Shown here: positions 57,174 through 64,000 of the stretch, in pieces
How the letters are laid out: every line of letters begins with the position of its first letter
Numbering within the stretch: position 1 is the stretch's first letter
Assembly: GCA_036346395.1 (NCBI GenBank)
Contig: CM070615.1
Span: 24,113,282 to 24,177,281 of the forward strand
Direction of reading: 5' to 3'
From: Hsuehochloa calcarea
Taxonomy: Eukaryota; Streptophyta; Magnoliopsida; Poales; Poaceae
Length of the DNA: 64,000 nucleotides
Notes under the pieces: model-generated
What the model was told of the DNA's origin: nothing
Seen by the model: the letters and a program-made list of their open reading frames with translations, nothing else
The model's database searches: none
Program-made: the position numbers and the translations under genes

Positions 57174-59855
57174 ATGACAGGTCCCAACACTCGTTCGAGA
57201 GCTCACCTTGATGAGGGCTCTCCATCTCGAGGACCTCATTCTGCTGCGGTAGGAGAACCTTCTCATCAACATGATCAGCTAGGCAGCACACCCGAAGAAG
57301 CCCTTCCACCACCTCCCACCATGGCGGAGGTATTGGCTCAAATAGAGAGAAACCGTATGGACCAGACAAGGATTCTCGAAGCTAGCGCACGTAACACCTC
57401 ACCTGCTCCTGCGGTGACAGGGGGAAATCATAGGCAGCATGGAGGTCTCACTGATTTTCAGCGGACAAATCCTTCGACCTTTGCAGGCACTGAGGACCCG
57501 ATGGAGGCCGAAGATTGGCTAAGGAACATTGAGAAGAAGTTAGCTATTGCACAGTGTGCAGGCATTGAGAAGGTACTTTTCGCCAGCTACCAGCTGGAGG
57601 GCGCTACCAGTGCATGGTGGGATAACTTTTCCGCCATGCAACTCGACGGGGATGTTCCTTCATGGAATGAATTCCGTGCAGCCTTCAGGGAGGCCCACAT
57701 TCCTGATGGGGTCATGACAATTAAGCAGTAGCAGTTTCTTGCTTTGAAGTAAGGAAAGAAGACTGTCACTGAGTACCTTCACGAGTTCAACTCCTTTGCT
57801 CGTTATGCCCCTGACGACGTCTCCACCGACGCTCGTCGCCAGAGCCGTTTTATGAACGGATTGACTGAGGAGATGTAGCTGACCCTAGCTGTACATGACT
57901 TCCGGAACTTCCAGCACATGGTGAACAAGGCTATAGTGGCGGAACATAAGAGTATGGCAGTAGAGGAGTCCAAGAAGAGGAAGAGAGCCGCTCAAGTTTC
58001 AGCTAGCGGTGGTTTTCCTCGGCAGCACACCGGACCGCCCCAGGCACCACGTTCTCAGGCTCCAGTGCCACCGAGGCCTTCCTTGACATCTCCACAGGCA
58101 TCTTTTCCAGCCTCACAGCGATACAATGGGGGTAAGAACTCCCAAAACAGTGGCGCATACAAGCCCAGTGTCACTTGTTTTCATTGTGGTCGCCAGGGCC
58201 ATTATGCAGATAAGTGCCTCGCCAAGCAGCGAGGGATGCCCCCGATTTACCGAGCTCCTACACCACCTCCTGCTGTGGCAAGACCTTCACCACCTCCGCG
58301 GGCATCATCCACTCCTCCTCAGATCCCTGCCCGTGGCCGAGTCAACCACGTCACCGCCGAGGAGGCAAGCGGCGCTCCGGACGTCGTTTTGGGTACACTT
58401 CTCGTTAATTCATGTCCAGCGTCAGTTTTATTTGATTCGGGAGCATCTCATTCATTCATTAAAAAGGAATATGTTGCACTTAACAAATTTGAAATGCATA
58501 GACTTCAGTCCCCTTATCAGATCCAGTCACCGGGATCGGTTCTTCGAACCGATCAAGTCTGCCGAGACGTAAATGTGGAAATTCAAAAGATTAAATTCTT
58601 GGCAAATTTAATTGTGTTAAATTCAGTGGGTATTGATGTGATCTTAGGGATGGCTTGGCTGTCCAAAAATCAGGGAAAGATCGATTGTGCTCATCGGTCT
58701 ATTTCAATCACGAGCGAAGACGGCAGTCAGGTCGTTTTTGCACCCTCGATGGGTGATTCTCATCTCTATGCCCTGGAAGCTAGTACCTCACTTGAATTGG
58801 ATAAAGTGCCGGTAGTATGTAAATATCCAGATGTATTTCCCGAAGAACTCCCTGGCATGCCCCCTGACCGCGAAGTTGAATTCGTTATTGAGCTTGCACC
58901 CGGTACCGCACCAATTTCCAAACGGCTGTATCGGATGCCTCCTAATGAGTTGGTAGAATTGAAAGCACAACTCAAGGAACTTCAAGACAAGGGATTCATT
59001 AGGCCGAGCTCCTCGCCTTGGGGATGCCGTCTATTTTTGTCAAAAAGAAGGATAAGAGTTTGCGGATGTGTGTTGATTATCGTCCGTTAAACGAAGCCAC
59101 TGTCAAGAATAAGTATCCACTTCCACAAATTGACGATTTCTTCGATCAATTGAATGGAGCCCAGGTTTTCTCCAAGATTGACTTGAGATTGGGCTACCAT
59201 CAAATCAAGGTCAGAACTGAAGACACACCAAAGACAACATTCTCCATTCGTTACGGTCTGTACGAGTATACTGTCATGTCTTTCGGATTAACCAATGCAC
59301 CCGCCTACTTCATGAACCTCATGAATTCGGTTTTCATGGAGTACTTGGATAAGTTTGTTGTTGTATTCATCGATGACATCCTTATCTACTCCAAGTCTGA
59401 CGAAGAACACAAGCAGCACTTACGACTTGTGTTAGGGAAGCTTCGGCAACATCAACTCTATGCCAAATTCAGCAAATGTGAGTTCTGGCTACGAGAAGTT
59501 AGTTTCTTGGGTCATGTCCTATCCAAGGGCGGTGTCGCCGTTGATCCAAGTAAGGTGCAAGATGTGCTAGACTGGAGGCAACCCAAAAGCGTCACCGACA
59601 TTCGCAGTTTTCTTGGACTTGCAGGATACTACCGCAGATTTATCAAGGACTTCTCAAAAATTGCGAGGCCAATGAACCAGCTTCTGAAGAAAGAAAAGAA
59701 GTTCGAATGGTTAGCGGAATGTGAGCGTAGTTTTCGGACCTTGAGAGATCTTCTGACCAAAGCTAGTTTTCAGACCTTGAGAGATCTTCTGACCAAAGCT
59801 CCGGTGCTCATCCTGTTAGATATTCACAAGAGCTTCGACATTTATTGTGATATTC
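57174..59855 (+). pseudogene. Gypsy gag-protease-reverse transcriptase, with stops and a frameshift
   Basis: Gag starts MTGPNTRSRAHLDEG and carries the retrotransposon gag core (FAGTEDPMEAEDWLRNIEKKL...AWWDNF). A CCHC knuckle CFHCGRQGHYADKC lies near 58175-58215. The aspartic protease site VLFDSGASHSFI is at about 58430. Reverse transcriptase runs KLAPGTAPISKRLYRM to FIDDILIYSKS (catalytic FIDD, about 59365) and on to SFLGLAGYYRRFIKDFSKIA. Three stops interrupt gag (about 57729, 57750, 57876) and a frameshift lies near 59020-59030. A 36-bp duplication repeats FRTLRDLLTKAS / FQTLRDLLTKAP at about 59733-59804. The RNase H start is the last recognisable part. Confidence 0.88.
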
Positions 59856-59871
59856 ACAACAACTTGACCCA

Positions 59872-60411
59872 TGTTAGTAAAAACATGCATCTTACAACAT
59901 ATATGCCTTGAAACTCATGACTTTGACCTAACAATCAAAAATCGCCGCCACGACGGGCGCATTTAACTAGTGAATTGGTCAAACCGCCTAGGGCCGGTCG
60001 ACCACCCACCTGTCTCGGCCTAACCGCCACCGTTGGCGGTCGCACCGCCAAGACGACTTAGCCGATTTTCAACATATGAAAACCGAAACCTACTGGAAAT
60101 TTCAAACCAATAGAACTTTTGACTGGAGACTCCAAAAATTATGGGACCAAGTGCAATAGACCCCTCTCTTGCCTACACCCTCTATTTTTGACCCAGCTCA
60201 ACCCAACACTTACTGACAATGGCTGGTCCGACCGCCCCTTATAAATCGGTTGGATCGATTTGGATCGGTCTCGATCACGCACTGGCCGGCCGACCGGTTC
60301 GCACTGACAGAATCAACTTTTGCCGAAAACACGTGAAACGATAAACCGTTAACGCCATTGCCAATTTTCACATCATCCTAAGATTTGGAGCATATCCCCA
60401 TGATATCCACA
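59872..60411 (-). mobile_element. 3' LTR of the SIRE-like copia, about 540 bp
   Basis: On the plus strand it runs TGTTAGTAAAAAC...GATATCCACA. On the minus strand it starts TGTGGATATC right after the polypurine tract AAGGGGGAGAT. A TATA-like box (minus gatttataagg, about 60237-60247) lies inside. The junction with the gypsy remnant on the left has about 15 bases of unassigned filler. Confidence 0.65.
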
Positions 60412-62198
60412 ATCTCCCCCTTGATGAACACATGGACAATAATCCAGAAAATGTAATTTAGAGGTTTGAAAAGTAAAATACTTTCTTTTTCGTACAAAGG
60501 CACAATTTGGTCCATAAGCAAGATAGAACAATGAAAATGACCAAGCTGGCATAAGAATATCATACGCATGTGAGATAAGGCAAAAGAAAGCATAAAAACT
60601 TTGATTTCCATAAAAGAGTCAAAAGTCTCACTTAAGGTCCATATGAAAGAACAATTGTTCAATTGACCTATGATCATTGTGAGGACAAATAAATACAATT
60701 CAAGTTCAGAAGAGTCAATAAGACAATAAGAATGCAATTCAAAAACTCCCCCTCACTATGATCCTCAAATTTCAGAAAATTTTAAATTCTCAAATTTCTC
60801 CCCCTTTTTATATATCTTCTTCCCCTTTGTACGATAATGATATAATTTCTCCCCCAACATTGAAATATCTTGTCCCCCTTTGACAATGGAGTCATCAAGG
60901 AAGCACGCCTTCCTCTCATCGAGAGATAACAAATGCAGAATGAATAAAGAAGCATAAGAACGAGTATGCATGAAGTGCAATGGAGTGGCTTCATTTTTTA
61001 TTTTTCAATTTTTGATTGCAAGAAGCTTTGGAGATTACCCAAAAGAACAAGCTAGCATCTCTAATATTGCACAAACAACATATCAAGCCTAAAAAAGCTA
61101 GCAAGATCATGATAAGACATATATATCAAAGCTAAGCATGAAGCCTCAAAAGTAAAGCAATAGATTTGATCAATTTAAGCAAACCTTCAAATTCAGCAAG
61201 TTCATCAACAGGGATCCTAAAGTGAAACTGGTCATGTCAAAATGTCAAAGTGAGATCAAAAATCTAACAAAGACCACATTAAGAGTCAATCAGGTCCTGT
61301 ATTGAATCATTTTGCTCAAATTTCTGAAATGCCCATTTTTCAACAATTTTCTCATTTGAACTGAATATTGAAATTGACTAATGATCTAACTTAGTGACAA
61401 GATCCTGGACTAGGAGCCATCCACAAACTCATCCTAAGCTTCGAACAGAAGTTGATTAAAAGTATATCTTAGTGAAGAAGATCCTGAACTAGGAGCCATC
61501 CACAAACTCTTCCTAAGCTTCTACCAGGGCGACAAATCTTGAGTTTCATGTCATTTCTGACAAGCAGTCCCCATGAGATCGTCTGGATCATCAAACTATC
61601 TCCAAGTTCATGTCTTTGAAAAGCAGTCTCGTAAGAATTGTTTGGCACAATTTAAGCATAAGACAATCTTGATTTTTCATATTTCACAAGAGCAGTTTTA
61701 GAATCTCAAGAACACAAAAAGCTCAAGTAATGGTCAATTTTATATTCAAGAGCTAACAAAGCAATTCTGACAGGGCCAATGTCACAAAAGGAGCACTAAT
61801 TGCGCAACTCGCTAAAACATCTACAAATTGTAATTTTTTAGTTCGAGTTGTTTTAGAGTTCTAGCTCATACAGCAAAGACTTATCTGTATATGTGAAAAC
61901 ATGATAATTCTAGCAAGTCAAAGAACTAGACATAACATTGAGCAAGAATTGAAATACTAACACTCCAAAGGGTAATAGGCAAAGCTTCATCAATTTTAAA
62001 AGATAAGCAGAAAAACGTATATTGCAATGCATCTTTTTGTATACCACTTGTTGGGTTTTTCATACCACTTGTTGGATTTTTCATATGAATGCAATATGAT
62101 ACAATGAGATGCAGTAAAAACCTAAAAACCTAAAAAGTTCAAAAAAATAATAAGTTAAGAAAAAGAACAAGAAAAAAAATCAAAAGAACAAGGTAAGA
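60412..62198 (-). other. 3' non-coding region of the SIRE-like copia with repeated polypurine tracts
   Basis: No protein was recognised. On the minus strand GGGGGAG-type tracts recur at about 60413, 60748, 60799, 60848, 60875 and 62214 (the last just before the RNase H stop). An imperfect tandem repeat of about 80 bp with aggagccatccacaaactc lies at about 61381-61515. Another (taccacttgttgg) is at about 62041-62080. Confidence 0.6.
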
Positions 62199-64000
62199 TT
62201 AGAAAAGATCGAACTCCCCCTGAAACCAACCCATAGGGATAATTACCCCTAACTCGCTTCTCAAGGTGGCAAACCTAGTTGGGTCTAAAGACTTGGTGAG
62301 GATATCAGCCAGTTGAGTCTCGGACTCCACAAAGTGTTGCACAATATCACCTTTTTCGATATGGTCTCTAAGGAAATGATAGCGAATGTCTATGTGCTTG
62401 GTCCTATAGTATTGTACATGATTTTTAGCAATGTTAGTAGCAGAAGTGATATCACATAAAAGAGGAACACTAGCAAAATTTAACCCATAATCCTTAAGAG
62501 TGGTTACCATCCACAAAATCGACTACAAAGAACTAGCAAACGCCTACATATTCAAATTTCAAAGAAGGGATTGTGCAATGTAAGACTACTTCCTAGAAGA
62601 CCAAGATACAAGAGAAGTGCCTAGGAAGTGACAAGTGCCTGAGGTACTCTTCCTATCTAGCCGACAGCCCGCAAAATCAGAATCAGAAAACCCCCGAATA
62701 GACAAAGATGAAGACATGAATACCAAATGCCATACAGAAGTGTAGAGTGTAAATACCAGAATATGCGCTTAACGACTTGGCGATGGAAAGTCCTTGGAGA
62801 CGCTTGAAACCTCGCACAGAGGCGGACCGTGAAGTGGATGTCCGGTCTTGAGGCCGTCAGGTACAGAAGGGAACCGATCATGCTGCGGTACTCGCGTTGA
62901 TCCACGGCTTCTCCTTCCTCATCTGGATCCAATGAAGTCGAAGTTGCCATGGGAGTGGACATTGGCTTGCAGTCACCCATGTCGAAACGTTTGAGCAAGT
63001 TCTTAGTGTACTTCGTCTGATGGATAAAGATCCCTTCCTTGCATTGGTTGATTTGAAGCCCCAAAAAGTAATTGAGCTCTCCCATCGTACTCATCTCAAA
63101 TTCCATGGACATAGTCTCAGAAAAACTGGAAACAAGAGCATGAGAAGAACCACCAAAGATAATATCATCAACGCAAATTTGAGCAAGCAGGAAATCATTA
63201 CCACGCGTAAGAATGAACAAAGTCTTGTCTACCTTACCCATCTCAAAGTCATTCTTAAGCAAGAAGGTCTTAAGTCTATCATACCAGACTCTAGGGTCTT
63301 GTTTAAGACCATATAAGGCTTTGGATAGCTTAAATACATGATGTGAGTACTTGAGATTCCCAAAGCCTGGGGGTTGCTTAACATAAACTTCCACCTCTAT
63401 GAAACCATTTAAAAAGGCACTTTTAACATCCATTTGATATAATCTAAAGCCCTTAGATGCAGCAAATACAAGCAGAATATGAATGGCTTCTAGTCTAGCA
63501 ACAGGAGCAAAAGTCTCATCAAAATCCAACCCCTCAACTTGGCTAAAACCCTGAGCTACCAACCTGGCCTTGTTTCTAATTACAGAACCATCCTCATTTT
63601 GTTTGTTTTTGAAAACCCAGCGGGTTCCTATAACACTATGTCCACTAGGAGGTTCTACTAGGTTACAAACCTTATTCCTCTCAAAATTCTCTAACTTATA
63701 TATCGCGAGGTTCAAAAGAAGTAACAAATGCAGAATGAGAGTAGAGATTTGGATCATTATACCTGGAGCGAGTGACTCGCTCATGGAGATTACCTATTAT
63801 CTGATCCGGAGGGTGCTGCCTTTGAATGTGAAGTGGTGTACCCGGAGAGGAAAACATCTCTTCGACCTCTGCAGGTACTGCTGATGATGAAGATACAGCA
63901 GAGCCTCATCTGAAGGCGAAGTAGTCACAGCAAGTTCTTGTGCTGGAATAGGAGCGTCAGCAACAACAGGTGGAGGAATATCAAGTCCTTCATCATCTTT
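62199..64000 (-). pseudogene. SIRE-like copia reverse transcriptase and RNase H, defective
   Basis: The minus-strand stretch 63784-62657 holds the reverse transcriptase: VIGTRWVFKNKQNEDGSVIRNK, LVAQGFSQVEGLDFDETFAPVARLEA, LYQMDVKSAFLNG, VYVKQPPGF, LSKALYGLKQ. The catalytic site reads QICVDDIIFG where YVDD is usual (Tyr to Cys). RNase H continues in another frame at 62516-62199: LLCDITSATNIAKNHVQYYRTKHIDIRYHFLRDHIEKGD...TQLADILTKSLD. The part between (62656-62517) has lost its frame. Toward 64000 the linker HPPDQIIGNLHERV is visible in a further frame. Non-functional. Confidence 0.85.

Larger units (their letters stand above)
52025..59860 (+). mobile_element. Ty3/gypsy retrotransposon with ORF0, 3' half missing
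   Basis: Order: 5' LTR (52025-55787), primer-binding site (55791-55804), ORF0 (56002-56748), gag, protease and reverse transcriptase (57174-59855). The coding part then stops after the start of RNase H (HKSFDIYCD), and sequence belonging to a copia LTR starts at 59872. RNase H, integrase and 3' LTR are missing. A long LTR plus an extra ORF before gag matches the rice RIRE3/RIRE8 type of gypsy element. Confidence 0.85.
59872..64000 (-). mobile_element. SIRE-like Ty1/copia retrotransposon, running off the window
   Basis: Minus-strand order from the right edge: integrase-RT linker (QHPPDQIIGNLHERVTRS), reverse transcriptase, RNase H, a 1.8 kb 3' region with repeated polypurine tracts, and the 3' LTR (60411-59872). 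The long non-coding 3' region and LTR words (ggcggtcgcacc, TATA box) fit the SIRE/Maximus lineage. The 5' half lies beyond 64000. Confidence 0.82.

Noticed and set aside
50910..60411. Treating 50910-52024 and 59872-60411 as two halves of one LTR split by the gypsy element
   Set aside because: Both pieces carry their own TATA box and the same order of LTR words, so they look like two different SIRE-like LTRs.

Overview
The window is nuclear DNA of a grass (Poaceae), most likely Oryza or a close relative. The evidence is spliced GT-AG genes, a DUF247 gene and a DRS1/DDX27-type DEAD-box helicase gene that both look rice-like, and a transposon mix (CACTA, hAT, Helitron, copia, gypsy with an extra ORF before gag, SIRE-like copia, LINE, TRIM) typical of grass genomes. 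No bacterial-type genes, tRNA, rRNA or CRISPR array were seen.

Three host genes can be supported. (1) 6455-8296, minus: a two-exon DUF247 (UPF0481) membrane-anchored protein of 447 aa. (2) 14342-41480, minus: a 19-coding-exon nucleolar-type DEAD-box RNA helicase (DRS1/DDX27 family, plant RH28), 781 aa. All helicase motifs and reading phases are intact although the gene is spread over 27 kb by intronic transposons. (3) 41968-48576, plus: a 92-aa two-exon membrane protein of unrecognised family with a 6.3 kb intron. Genes 2 and 3 are divergent and share a 487-bp promoter carrying five TGGGCY (site II) motifs and two telo-box-like motifs, a ribosome-biogenesis promoter signature.

Layout: 1-921 LINE 3' end; 1770-6310 truncated copia (minus) split by a CACTA element (3461-4937); 6455-8296 DUF247; 8863-13668 decayed autonomous hAT with a nested LTR-retroelement fragment; 14342-41480 the helicase gene. 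Its introns hold a near full-length LINE (15173-20773), a TRIM (22677-23404), two related hAT MITEs (24131-24386, 30391-30935), two solo LTRs (25307-27470, 29089-29277), an LTR-retroelement fragment (about 31460-32575), a Helitron with a nested copia (33160-36303) and a Harbinger-like MITE (40342-40559). The intron of gene 3 holds a small Helitron (43749-44072) and a half copia flanked by a direct repeat. From 50910 to the end is a nested retrotransposon block: a SIRE-like LTR fragment, a gypsy element with a 3.76 kb LTR and an ORF0, and a minus-strand SIRE-like copia that runs off the window.

Many element ends are set to the base by target-site duplications (CACTA TGT; hAT GTTACGTG/GTTAGGTG; LINE 14 bp; MITEs 8 bp; solo LTRs AGAAC and CTAGA; Helitrons A/T). 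I found no convincing undescribed biological system. The most interesting points are the intact but transposon-bloated helicase gene, the bidirectional ribosome-biogenesis-type promoter, the hairpin array and foldback in the CACTA element, and several unusual duplications inside retrotransposons. Coordinates were read by eye and may be off by a base or two.
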